Positions 53,490 to 64,000 of a stretch of DNA of 64,000 nucleotides are shown here, one piece after another. A model generated the notes under the pieces. That model had not been told where the DNA came from, did no database searches, and was given only the letters and a program-made list of their open reading frames with translations. How positions within the stretch are numbered: the first letter of the stretch is position 1; each line of letters begins with the position of its first letter. The position numbers were made by a program, and so were the translations under genes. The stretch is from Atriophallophorus winterbourni (lineage: Eukaryota; Platyhelminthes; Trematoda; Plagiorchiida; Microphallidae): the NCBI GenBank assembly GCA_013407085.1, contig JACCGJ010025996.1:23761-87760 (forward strand), given 5' to 3'.

Positions 53490-53770
53490 GGGAGTGTTTG
53501 TATCCGGTTCTGGTACAGCGGTTAGACCCCATAGTGTGGCGAATGCTTTCATATGAATTCGCGGTCCACATTGTCGAAGGCTTTCTCAAAATCTATGAAG
53601 TTGAGGCAAAGAGGCGATTGCCATTCAATGCTTTGTTCAATTATTATGCGGGGGGTCGCAATTTGGTCGATACCAGAATTTTGTTTTTTGAAGTGCGATT
53701 GCTCTGGCCGTTACACTTGATCGATAGCGTCGCGCAAACGCAGAAGGATGATGCACGTAAGTACTTTACT
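53490..53770 (-). pseudogene. RTE-like RT fragment, inverted part
   Basis: The - strand reads IDQIATPRIIIEQSIEWQSP, then LCLNFIDFEKAFDNVDR, the block with the first catalytic Asp of an RTE-like RT. The next RT block lies on the opposite strand just to the right. Confidence 0.75.
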
Positions 53771-53794
53771 AGGAACTGAGAGCAGCATTATTTA

Positions 53795-54180
53795 ATACAT
53801 TATTATTCAAAGGTGTCCCGCAAAATTACGGTGAAATACTTCGGGCGATTTATTCTGGGTGTACAATATCCTGTCAGTCACCTTTACTACGGTTAGTGGT
53901 GTTCGAGAAAGATTTCCGATTTCTCCATTTTCGTTCTCTTTTGTAATTCACGCTATAATGGACGCATGTAATGCAGGCGCACCGACACCGGTTATTCAGA
54001 TTGGCCGCGACAAGAAACTTCTTGATTTAGATTATGTCGACGACGTGGTTCTACTCTCCGATTTCTATGCGGATTCTCAGTCTACTTTAGACTGACTATT
54101 TAGTATCATACCATCCTTTCATATGCGCTTTGCACCTTTCAAGTGCCAAGATCTGTTACATGATATTGATACGATCGAAA
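53795..54180 (+). pseudogene. RTE-like RT fragment, downstream part
   Basis: The + strand reads NYGEILRAIYSGC, then in a second frame VSGVRERFPISPFSFSFVIH and KKLLDLDYVDDVVLLS. These are the next RT blocks, including the Y-x-D-D active site (here YVDD). Interrupted by a frameshift and then a stop at 54093. Confidence 0.75.
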
Positions 54181-54499
54181 CAGCGCTAATACTCAATATT
54201 GATTAACTTGCGACTTCAGACTATTTTACCCCTTCGGGTAGTTGCATTATGAATAACGGGTGTTTGTATAACGAACATTATTGGCGAACATTGTTTGGTT
54301 TCCATTCCGCGTCAGTTCTTTGACTTTCCGGGATTGTAATACGGGCTCAACCCTCATGCAATTGACATCAAAAAAATCTTATCATTCCCTCCATTTTCCA
54401 ATTATTTCAATTTAACTTCGGAGATTTTATGAAATTTTCTTTAATCACACCAACCAACATTCCGAAGAATTCAATTTATATGTTTATAAAATCCACGGA

Positions 54500-56775
54500 G
54501 AACACCGGAAGTGTAACTTACCTCCGTTAACTTCGTCATGTTTATTACGGTCAGTTAGGACATCTTCAATTCAATTAAGAACGCGTCCTTTTTTACATTG
54601 ATCACGGATATTGAGCAGTAGGCTTTTTAATTAAATAATTTCAAATGCCTTACTGAAATCAATAACTTAAATGACTATGGGTAGCCCGCACTGAAGAGCT
54701 CGAATGCGCATACTCGTTTGACAATGCCGTACTTCAAGTATTTTGGTGACCTACCACAGTTTATGGATTGACAAAGATGAGCGCCAACTTTTCTTGTATA
54801 ATACCTGAACCATTTTTTGCGAGATCAGAATTTCAGGCATTCCAACTCTTCTCTCATTAAGCAGAGAAATTCTGTATGCCTCTCACGTATATACCGATCT
54901 ATACCGAGGCTTACCGTTCTTCTTCAGATTTAGTCAAGGCTAACATAGATATCAAGAGGGTCCCCTTTGCGAAGCATCGGTTCTACGTTTAATCTATGCA
55001 AACAAGCGTTCCGACAATGAATTAGCTTTTTTCAAAAGATGATTTTCGTGATACTACATTTGTTATCTATTTAGGTAGTGCACTTGTTACTGCTAACTTT
55101 GTTGGCCTTATAATCCTCTGCCAATCCGCCGGCAGAGATAATCCGTCTTAGCGCTTTTTTATACATGCATTGACGGATAGTGCCATGAAACAATCAATGG
55201 CGCGTGACTTTTAAGCAATTTGATTTTGCATTGAAATATCAAACAACACATATCGTCATTCATTGATGATGGATGTGGATAGTTAATCGAGTCATCAAAC
55301 GTGATTAGACACCTTGTGTGAAATTTCTAGTAGTTTTTCCATAAATTTGATAGTATTCTCGGTTGAAAACCTCTATTCCAAACGAACCATACGTAGCAGT
55401 GATCAATGCGGTTAATAGGGTTTACGATAGATAGATTCGTAACATCAAACATTATTGATATGATAACGAAATCCAATTTCGAATGGTGATGTCTAACGTA
55501 TATCCACATGGAATTGTCTACAATCAACACTTAAGTAAGTTCCAAAATCGGATCTAAAAATTCTTGTTTGAACTGTTCAACCCTCACGAATAAATATACA
55601 CTGTTAATATCTGCGAATCGAGATATCAAATAAGGACACAGTAGAAAGTGCTACCATGCCGTTTAATTTGAAAACATATCTCAGGAACATAAGCAAAAGC
55701 TGAGCGGTAATTTTTCCCAAGTTCGGTATCCCCAGAGCCAGATTTCAACATGCACTATATGTTTCCAACATTTCCAGCATCACGTTGAAACCTTGCCGTC
55801 ACTTCCAAAATAGGGTGATCTTAAAAGTTTACAGCAACACTACCGGCAGAACTTGAAGCTACTCTGTCAATTCTTGCCAAGTCAGAAATAATGATAACAT
55901 CTCTCCTCCCGTTGATTAAACAGCTTCAAAAAATTGATTATATGAATCACGTGCTGTTGCTGAAGTCATATCTCAGCCATGTCCCGGATTTGCTAACAAG
56001 CATTCACCATAACCAAGCATCCATTTCGGCAATCCAAATTTGGTTTTCTTGAGACTGAAGATCGAACTGCAATTTCATTATTAGGCATTCAGCTTACCAC
56101 ATAATTCTTAGCCTCTATCTTAGACAATCGTTGGGCCATGCTAGCAAAGCTCGGATCACAGGGTAGACCCTAAAACGTCACGTTTGCATAAATTTTATCT
56201 ATCCCGATCTCTGAGAACTCCGTGTTGGGAGCGAGCAATGTGTAAATTCATAAATGTTGTTGCATCATCGGCACAAATACAATTTTGTGAACGGTTTGTA
56301 ATCGCAGAAGATAATGGCACGCAAGCCTGATACACCGATGAGTGGTGTTTGTTCTCCGCGGAGGTTCAGTTATTTTTTACCAGTACTTCGTCTAGCCCTT
56401 TATTGGTTTTCGTTTTCAAGCATTCTACCTCCGTGCTTAATAATTGATGGCGGAAGGCATGTATTGCATACCGTGCAAATAATATTGCATGATGTTTTCT
56501 GAAGATATCGATATATCTATGACCTCAAACCTCTACACAACATAGGCAATCACTTAAAACATATTTTACACTGAACAGTTGTTGCGTTATTGGCAACCTG
56601 TTTGGAGCACAAAAGAAAAAACTCCCTATAGCGAACTGTAGGGTCCATATAATCGAAGGTCTACCTTGCAGTCGATTTTGTATTATTAAAATCTACAGAC
56701 TTTAGTGTCATGATCATGTGCAAAGAGGTTAATGATCGAATAATTATGCATCGTTTCGAAAGAAGCAATCATCCA
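54500..56775 (-). mobile_element. Eroded CR1-like LINE copy (same family as LINE C)
   Basis: Aligns by eye, with deletions, to the LINE at 56790-60920. 54520-54830 matches the RT region near 57860-58370, 55300-55560 the endonuclease region near 58970-59210, and 55690-56060 ORF2 start and ORF1. 56150-56640 matches the PHD-like finger part near 60240-60740. Its 5' end lies at about 56775 (AGGTCAACGTGG on -). No open frame survives. Confidence 0.75.
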
Positions 56776-56888
56776 CGTTGACCTTCGATTCCTCTTCTTC
56801 TTCTTCTTATACTTGATAGACGACAGGGGGTCAAACCCTTGTAAGCCGCATCTCTTTATATCAGCAACATAGTTCAGGAGAACCTCAG

Positions 56889-59733
56889 TTGAAGAAATCC
56901 TGTCCAGTGTTGTTCAGCTTCGCCATGATTACAGGCAATACCTTATCCAAATGTTGCTTGAATTGGTTTTCAGAGCTCGCTGAGATAACCTCTTCCAGAA
57001 GCGCATTCCACAATTTAAAATTTTATGTTGAGAGCGTGAATCCCTGTGGTAGGCGTAGTGTCCTTCGCTTTTGAAGCTTTAGAACATGGCTACGGGTTCT
57101 TGAGTCCGTCACGAGAGGGAAAAACTCGCGCAGCTCGTCACCATATGCTCCCAGTAATATGCGACGAGTTATCAGAACGTCGTAGCGCACACGCCAAATA
57201 CTGAGCGACATTAGGGTGAGGCGTTGAGCTCTTTCCACATAAGGAATTGATTTCAATCCTTGTACTCGTTTCGTCGCCCGCCTTTGCAATTTTTCCAACT
57301 GGTTACCTTCTCCATTAGTTTGAGGATAGGAGGCTGGCAAGCAATATTCAAAAACTGGTCTCACGTATGTGGAATAAAGAATGCGAAACATTTTGGAGTA
57401 ATCGCTGAAAACGACCGACTAATAGCCCACCATGCGCGGTTTGCAGCAGCAGCTTTTCTGTACGTATCCTCCTTCGATTTAAGCGTCCGAGTTACAATTG
57501 TACTTAGGTCAAGTTCAGTATCAACCCACTTCAGTTGATGATCCCCGAGGAAGTACGCACCTTCAGGCGTGCTTGGCCCTAAAAGCATTACAGCGCATTT
57601 CTGTCGGTTTACAGGAAGCTGCCATTTTACCGTCCAATCAAGCAATTTGTTCAATTCGTTCTGAAAAATGGTATTATCAGCAGAAGAGCTTACTGTACCC
57701 CAAACTTTCAGATCATCCGCGAAAAGTAGACAATTCGTATTTAATGAGTCGGGGAGGTCATTAACATATACTTTAAAAAGTAACGGGCCGAGAACAGATC
57801 CTTGCGGAACCCCGGAAGTTGGACGTGTAACCTGCGATTTAACTCCGTTAACCTCGACCTGTGTATAACGGTCAACAAGGAAGTCTTCAATCCAAGTTAG
57901 AACAGGTCCCTTTACACCACGAGCACGGAGCTTGAGCAATAGACGTTGAAATGGAACACGGTCAAAAGCCTTACTGAAGTCAATGAAGGCAGTGACTACC
58001 GGGTGACCCAGATCAAGTTCAGCACACCAGTGCTCGCGAGCAGTGATGAGATTGGATGAGCATGATCGTCTTGGCGTGAAACCATGTTGAGCAGATGTTA
58101 ACTGACTGGTTGTAAGGAGAAAATCTTCAATCTGTTTCTTCAGCAGTCGTTCCAGAGTCTTCACAACTACCGAAGTGAGGGTAACCGGTCGGTAGTTAGC
58201 CGGATCACTGGTTTCACCGCCCTTATACATTGGTTTGACAATGCCGTACTTCCAATCTTTAGGTAACCTACCATACCTCAGGGATAAATTGAAGATTAGC
58301 GCCAGTGGTTTATGTATGATACTCGCCAATACCTTTAAAAGAATTGGGTGTATATCGTCCGGGCCAGGTGGTGAGTGTACATCGAGTCGTTCTAGTAAAT
58401 ACTGCACCATCTCTGGCGAGATCGAGATATCCGGCATTTCGGCGTTGCTCTCATGAAGCAGAGGAATGGGCAACGTCTCCTCCGTGTAAACCGAATTGTA
58501 CTGAGCGGCGAGAAGAACTGCTTTACGTTCATCTTCATGTTCAGTCGAACCTCCCATATGCCTCAAGCAAGGTACTCGTTGAGAAGCTTTCGTTCTACGT
58601 CTTATGTACGCAAACAAGCGTTTCGGCATCGAGTTGGCTTCGTCCACCAAGCGAGTTTCATAGTTCTGCCTTTTTTCTCTTTTGAGGTAGGTGCACTTGT
58701 TGCGGATAACTTTGTAGGTTACATAGTCATCGGTGCATCCACTAGAACAAAACTTCCGCCATAACCGCTTTCTTACCTTCATGTATTTACGGATAACGTT
58801 ATCAAACCACGGCGGTCCCTTAGCGGGGGATCTTCCATTCATCCATGGGGCATGATTTTCAAGCGATCTTATTTTACCCAAAAAGTCCAACCAACAGATA
58901 TCAACATTCGTAGATAGAGGGAGTGACCAGTCCATCGAGTTTGCAGACGTGATTAGACTCGTTGTGTCTAATTTCCAGTAGTTTCTCCGGGCATGCGTAC
59001 GTATTCTCGGTTGAAGACCCCGATTCCAAACGAACCATAAAGAACAGTGATCGCTGCAGCCAATGGGGGTCTCAATAGACAGATTCGTAACATCAGAGAA
59101 TCTAGGTGTGACCACCAAATCCAATATCGAAGGAACTTGCCCGACGCATATCCTCGTAGGATCGTTTACATTCTGCACCAGATTCAGCTCCAAAATCGTA
59201 TCTAGGAATTCTCGTTGGAACGGTTCACCCCTCGAAACTAAATCCGCCCAGTTTATATCAGGAGCATTCAGGTCTCCAAGAACGATACAGTCACCAGTGA
59301 TACCATACCGTTTGATTTGATCACATAACACAGGAACGTAAGCGCCAGGTGAGCGGTAAATGACCCCAAGTGATGCAGCTCCAGAGCTAGACTTCACCTT
59401 ACACCAGAGGCTTTCGGCATTTCCAGCATCATTTTGAAACCTTTCCAATACTTCCACAATCAGGTGCTCTTTAAAGTATACGGCAACGCCACCGGCAGAT
59501 CTCGAAGCTACTCTGTCACTTCTGAAAAGCGTATAGTGTGGTAGCGCGCACTCCATATCAGATATATCCATTGTTAACCACGATTCCGTAACAGCAATGA
59601 TATCTGGCTGTCGCCGACAGGCAATTTCACTAACCTCATCAAGTTTATTGCGTAGACTTCTCGCATTGAAAAGCAATACTCGAAATCGCTTCACAGAATG
59701 ATTAACTGGGGTTGAATTGACAGCGGCTTCCAA
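56889..59733 (-). pseudogene. LINE C ORF2 (endonuclease + reverse transcriptase), nearly intact
   Basis: A 790-codon open frame (59733-57361) continues to 56889 after a frameshift. Residues ~17-235 are an APE-type endonuclease: FNARS, TESW (E50), VIYRSPG, GDLNAPD (D154, N156) and SDHC (D228, H229). Residues ~455-760 are the RT: YRPVTLTS, AFIDFSKAFDRV, SGVPQGSVLGP and FADD (671-674). A single-base loss near 57390 turns PKMFRILYSTYVRP into PKCFAFF. The restored frame carries VFEYCLPASYPQ and SIPYVERAQRLTLM, then one TAA (57021) before NFKLWNALLEE. It ends GQDFFN-stop at 56889. Every catalytic residue I can place is present. Confidence 0.85.
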
Positions 59734-60844
59734 CGAATGTGCGGCCTCCTCCTCACTACCCGAAAATCCACAATATGGAGATCAACCTCGCCAGCTTCCC
59801 TGCGTGCTCGCAATTCTTGGGTAGCTGTTTTCATTTTGATTTTATCTTCAGGAGATAGGTCGCGTAGTATCTTGAATGGCTCACCCTTAAGACGATGAGC
59901 GCGTCTTGGTACCATCTGGACTTGCTCATCTGAAGCTAAAACAATTTTCAGCGACCGCAGTTTATCATCCCTCTTCTTCCGGCCAAGTCGGAATGCAGAA
60001 ATGATGGTAAATCCTTCCTCTCCTTGATCAAGAAGCTTTCAAAAGGTTGATTGTAGGAATGTTCGCTCTTGCTGTAAGCGTATTTCAGCCATGTTCCCGG
60101 TTTGCTCAGGAACATTTACCATAATAAGCCATCGCTTCCGAGAATCCAAAAGTGGCTTCTTTGAGACCGGAGTTCTAAAAGCATTATCAGAAGTAGGTAC
60201 TTCTTCCACTACATTTAGCTGAGCCTCTATTTTGCTCAATCGCCGTGACAAAAGTCATAGCCCGGATCACTGTGTAGACCCTTCGACGTCACATCTGCAT
60301 AAGTCTTATTACTTCCTGACTGTTGAGCAAACGGTGTTGAAGGCGAGCAAACGTCCAGTTCCTGCACGTTCAATGGATCCTCGATACTAATACCATTTTG
60401 TAAACGGCTTATAGTCGAGGAAGCGAATGGCATGCAAGTTTTCTCCACAGATAGGTGGTGTCTATCCTCAGCTGAGGTTGGGTCAATGTTTATGTCACCT
60501 CCAACAAGCACTTTAGCGGCTTTATTAGATGCAGCTACGACTTTATTCTGACTACTTCCGTGCTCAACACTTAATGGTGGAAGGCATATCTTACATACAG
60601 TCCGAATAACATCGCATGATATAATCTGAAGCCACTGATACGTCTCTGGCTTCATTCCTGCGCATCGAATATGCATCCATTTGAGACATATTTCACATTG
60701 TACTGCTTTTGCATTATCAGCAACCTGTTTAGCGCATACCAGACAAGAGTCGCCCGAGCGAGCAGCGGGGCACCGATTCCCTTGCATCTTCGTGACAGTA
60801 TGTGCTGTATTATCTACTTTTGCAGATTTTCTAGTCATAACCAT
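59691..60844 (-). pseudogene. LINE C ORF1 (PHD-like finger, coiled coil, RRM-like), frameshifted
   Basis: ORF1 proteins of CR1-like LINEs bind the element RNA. The first segment (60844-60236) has a C4HC3-type PHD-like finger in its first ~100 residues: CLVC, QCEIC, MHIRC, VCKIC. The second (60251-60039) starts RRLSKIEAQL, a short helical stretch, then KRWLIMVNVPEQ. The third (59915-59691) has PRRAHRLKGEPFKILRDLSP and a basic KTATQELRARREAGE, the end of an RRM-like module. Two frame breaks separate the parts. The end overlaps the start of ORF2. Confidence 0.75.
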
Positions 60845-60951
60845 GTTGAAATCCGGTGAAAATCAAATAAATACAAACCAAAGGATTCGTAAGAAGCAAA
60901 ATACCACGTTGACCTTGAATTCAAAGGACTCTGTGTTACTTACGAATCAAT

Positions 60952-61556
60952 CCTGGTAGTGGCGGGTGTTTTCAAGCACACCTCCGAAAGAATCTGGGCA
61001 CACGTTTCGACTTGGTGGACTATCGCCCTGTGATACTGATACTCATACTGATACTGAATTATACTTAATATATATATATATACTATTATTATCTATATAT
61101 ATATATATCAAAAGTTAACTTTCTTCACCCTTGGTAACTTTACCATCCTTTCGTAAGCAGCAAAATGTCAAAAATTTCCGTTGAATAAGGTCATTTATAA
61201 TTTATTTTATCCGTACACATTGAAACCTGATCATGTTTGCATGCCTTGGTTTACCAAGAATATAGTAATTATTATTATTTATATATATATGATATATAAT
61301 ATATTCTATATATACTATATCCATATATATATTCAATTACTTAACACCACCTGTCTGACGATATTTATAAAGCGCCAAACGGCCGTGTTTTCACACCGAA
61401 AGCCGCGCCATATAAATCTCGCGAAGTGCTAGCCTTGAGAATTAAGTATAATTCAGTATCATTATGAGTATCAGTATCACAGGGCGATAGTCCACCAAGT
61501 CGAAACGAGTGCCCAGATTCTTTCGGAGGTGTGCTTGAAAACACCCGCCACTACCA
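60952..61556. repeat. Long inverted repeat, 117-bp arms
   Basis: Arms 60952-61068 and 61440-61556 are reverse complements with only about three mismatches (GTAGTGGCGGGTGTTTTCAA ... GATACTGATACT ... GAATTATACTTAA). The loop of about 370 bp includes TA repeats. GATACT repeats at the inner ends look like two LINE 3' tails facing each other. Confidence 0.8.
61069..61439. repeat. Loop of inverted repeat with (TA)n runs
   Basis: TA-rich runs at 61066-61108 and 61272-61333. No gene recognised. Confidence 0.7.
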
Positions 61557-61840
61557 AGATCTTGTCTCAATATGTAGGTGATGATATAGCAACAATCTGA
61601 CATTAGAGTTAATGGCGGCTTCGTCGCCGGACGACATAATGAATACAAAATGAATGGAAAAAATTTAAAAGCGGGCTCACCAGTTTGTGGCGGATAAGCC
61701 GAGCGTTACGTTAATGAGAATTGTTATAAGTGTTGTGAATTAATATAAGCGTATGAAATTATGTATAAATATATATATGTGGTCCACTCGGATTATTGCT
61801 AACAATGTATTTGACCCGTGTTATTTCTTCAGCGGGATAA

Positions 61841-63835
61841 TTGCTCGTCGTAGATGGAACAAGCAGTGAATTACCGAAAAGGGGAGAAATATTCTGGGTC
61901 AGTAATCTGAAACACGTCAAGCAACGCAACAAGCCACAGTGGTGGACACCTGCGATGCGACGAGTGATTAGAATGAGGGACCGTGCCTGGAAAAATTACA
62001 AAGCTTCTCAGACACAACGGTCCTGGACAAGGTATAACATGGTCAGAAATAAGGCTGTGGGAATCCAATGCAAAGCAAAACGTGACTTTGAATCACGGTT
62101 GACACGCAATATAAAGCGATGCCCAAAGCGTTACTATAGTTATGCCCAATCCAAAGGCAAAACGCGCGATTGGATTGGCAACCTTCAGTAGGAAAACGGA
62201 ACTCAAATAGTTTCAGATTCAGAAAAGGCTTCGGCCTTTCTCGAACATTTCCAGTCTGTTCAGAGGCTTGATCGCCAAATAGATCCGCCTAACATGCCAG
62301 TCATCAAAAGCCCTGATATCGTCACTCCAGTTGAGGAGTTATTTTTCACTGATGATGAGGTTAAACTTGCTCTTGCAGCAACTAACCCCCATAAATCAGC
62401 TGGTCCAGACGACATTTACCCTCAAATTATAAAGAACCTGGCGCCAATACTGGCAGATCCTATGGGTCTTAATTTAACGCTCCCTTGCAACATGGATATA
62501 TTCCGAGTATTTGGAAGCTGGATTATGTGATCCCGATACATAAAGGTGGCAGTCGATCCTCAGTTTGTAAGTACAGACCTGTAAGTCTCACTAGAATCCT
62601 GTGTAAAATCCTGGAGAAACTTATTGAAGATAGGATCTGTCACCATCTAGTTGATTACTCGTTGCTGAACTCTGCTCAGCACGGCTTCCTTAAAGGGAAG
62701 TCGTGCCTAACAAACCTCTTATGTTTTCTTAACGAGGTTACCAAGAGGCTAGATAAAGGCCAACAAGTTGAAGATTTTTACTTGGACTTTTGCAAGGCCT
62801 TTGATTCCGTAAACCACAGATTGCTTGCAGACAAACTTGGTTATATGGGTATCGATGGCCTTCTGAAGAAATGGATAATAGGATTCTTAAGCAATAGATT
62901 CTTTCGTGTCAGGATAGGAAATAGGTATTCGTCGAAAGTAAAAGTTAGTGGAGTCCCACAGGGTTCCGTACTCGGACCGCTACTTTTCCTCATTTTTATC
63001 GATGATTTGGCAGCGTCGCTCAAATGTCCCTGCAGATGATGTCAAGCTTATCGGATCACTGGATGAACAGGATCTTCTTGAGGATGTAGAAAAGGTCATC
63101 ATGTGGTCTGCTACATGGGATCTACCAGTTAACTTCACTAAAAGCTATCTCTTGTCTAAAGTCATTAGGAAGCTAGAGGTTGCTGGTCCAGATGGTATAC
63201 TTGAAATAAATGGGGTGCCGAAAGTTCATGACTTAGGTATAGAAGTTTCAGGGGACTTTAAATGGGCTGATCAATGCGCAGCTGCTGCACAACGCGCTAG
63301 GAGAGAGCTTTTTCGCCTACGATCAGTTTTATCCTGCAGGTCCCCAGAGGTTTTCATACCATTATACAAAGCGGTCGTCAGACCACATCTCGAGTATTGC
63401 GTTCAAGCATGGTCACCTTATTTGGAAAAAGATATTGCCAAGCTGGAAGGTGTTCAACGTTTAGCTACTCGTATGATTTTTGGGCAATCGGGTAGGCCGT
63501 ATCAGGAACGATTGCTGAGTCTAGAGCTCTTCTTACTGAAAAGGAGGAGGCTACGTGGGGACCTGATTGAAACCTTCAAAATCATGTCAAGTTTCAGTTC
63601 TATTCATCTCAGTGAATTGTACGCTCTGGCGCCAAGTGTGGGTACTCGAGGCTATCCATTAAAACTGGCCAAGCGACATGTCAGGTCAAATGTTCGTAAG
63701 TTCTTCTTTAGTGAGAGGGTAGTAAATTACTGGAATCGACTTCCTAAAGATGTTTTTTGTTCTACTTCAGTAGGGGGTTCCAAGAATAGACTAGACTCTG
63801 TGTGGCCTTCATTATTTCCTGATTTTTATCCGTAA
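61841..63835 (+). pseudogene. CR1-like LINE D ORF2 (linker + RT), EN missing
   Basis: + strand. Begins in the EN-RT linker (PQWWTPAMRRVIRMRDRAWK), with a TAG at 62189. The frame resumes through SAGPDDIYPQIIKNLAP. A frameshift near 62500 leads to IPSIWKLDYVIPIHKGG, YRPVSLTRILCKILEKL, FYLDFCKAFDSVNHRLL and SGVPQGSVLGPLLFL. A small deletion at ~63030 removes the residue before ADDVKLIGSL. The thumb and C-terminus (SPEVFIPLYKAVVRPHLEYC, RPYQERLLSLELFLLKRRRL, FFFSERVVNYWNRLPKDV) end at 63835. The Asp pair is present; the endonuclease and ORF1 are absent. Confidence 0.85.
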
Positions 63836-64000
63836 GGGAATAGTTGGTATGATTGTGGTGGTTCAGGCTACGTGAAATTACAATATGTATGTAAAAAGTA
63901 AAAAGGTAACCACTCACAATAATTCTTCGATTGAATTGGAAACGATTCTCCCCAGCTTGGCAATTGACTATTCGGGTCCAAACGTCAAAGTATTATCACC
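63836..64000 (+). other. Probable LINE D 3'UTR, runs to window end
   Basis: Sequence directly after the ORF2 stop. No microsatellite tail is reached, so the 3' end of the element is uncertain. Confidence 0.4.

Larger units (their letters stand above)
56790..60920 (-). mobile_element. Near full-length CR1-like LINE C
   Basis: - strand, about 4.1 kb: 5'UTR from about 60920 (AAGGTCAACGTGG), ORF1 (60844-59691), ORF2 (59733-56889), a short 3'UTR and a tail reading ATAAGAAGAAGAAGAAG at 56790-56810. Both ORFs carry only a few disabling lesions, so it is the youngest LINE here. Its 3' tail directly abuts the 5' end of the eroded copy of the same family. Confidence 0.85.

Noticed and set aside
56773..60922. 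CCACGTTGACCTT at both ends of LINE C as a target-site duplication
   Set aside because: The similarity extends into element sequence; these are the homologous 5' ends of two copies.
1..64000. CRISPR arrays, rRNA genes, bacterial promoters or operons
   Set aside because: None seen; the sequence is eukaryotic repeat-rich DNA.

Overview
The window reads as nuclear DNA of a parasitic flatworm, most likely a trematode and probably a blood fluke (schistosomatid). The reasons are AT-rich non-coding DNA, decayed CR1-like and RTE-like LINEs, a dispersed repeat with a hammerhead-ribozyme core like the schistosome Sm-alpha retroposons, and a gene built of many tiny exons. The organism is inferred, not proven. 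No bacterial-type gene, rRNA or convincing tRNA is visible.

The main result is a candidate micro-exon gene (MEG) on the + strand from 1409 to about 53313, with its 5' end outside the window. About 30 exons of 6-39 nt, each between a recognisable 3' splice site and a GT donor, all read in one phase: two bases finish a codon, whole codons follow, and one base is left over. No in-phase stop occurs before the last exon. Two exons break the multiple-of-3 rule (32 and 22 nt) but cancel to 54. The chain ends in an exon with five coding bases (Q, stop) followed by AATAAA. Joined exons give roughly 210 codons across 52 kb, with at least five cysteines and one N-glycosylation sequon. I do not recognise the family. 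Some weaker exons were accepted partly because they kept phase; this is stated in the entries.

Layout: 1-4.9 kb holds a CR1 relic, a tandem ~1 kb duplication that duplicated one micro-exon, TA repeats and RTE/CR1 fragments. 5-34 kb is mostly intron with clustered exons at 13-18.9 kb, hammerhead-SINE copies, RTE relics and a GC-rich retroposon with an intact 14-bp target-site duplication. 35-42.4 kb holds two broken CR1-like LINEs on the - strand, a long TCTA microsatellite and a tandem pair of hammerhead SINE units. 42.4-53.4 kb carries the 3' exons, RTE 3' ends and a second tandem hammerhead-SINE pair. 53.5-64 kb is nearly all LINE: an RTE fragment with an internal inversion, an eroded CR1 copy, a near full-length CR1 (ORF1 plus EN/RT ORF2), a 117-bp inverted repeat and a + strand CR1 ORF2 relic.

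The host gene and the mobile elements are not a pathway. The elements sit in its introns and downstream, and explain the very large intron size.
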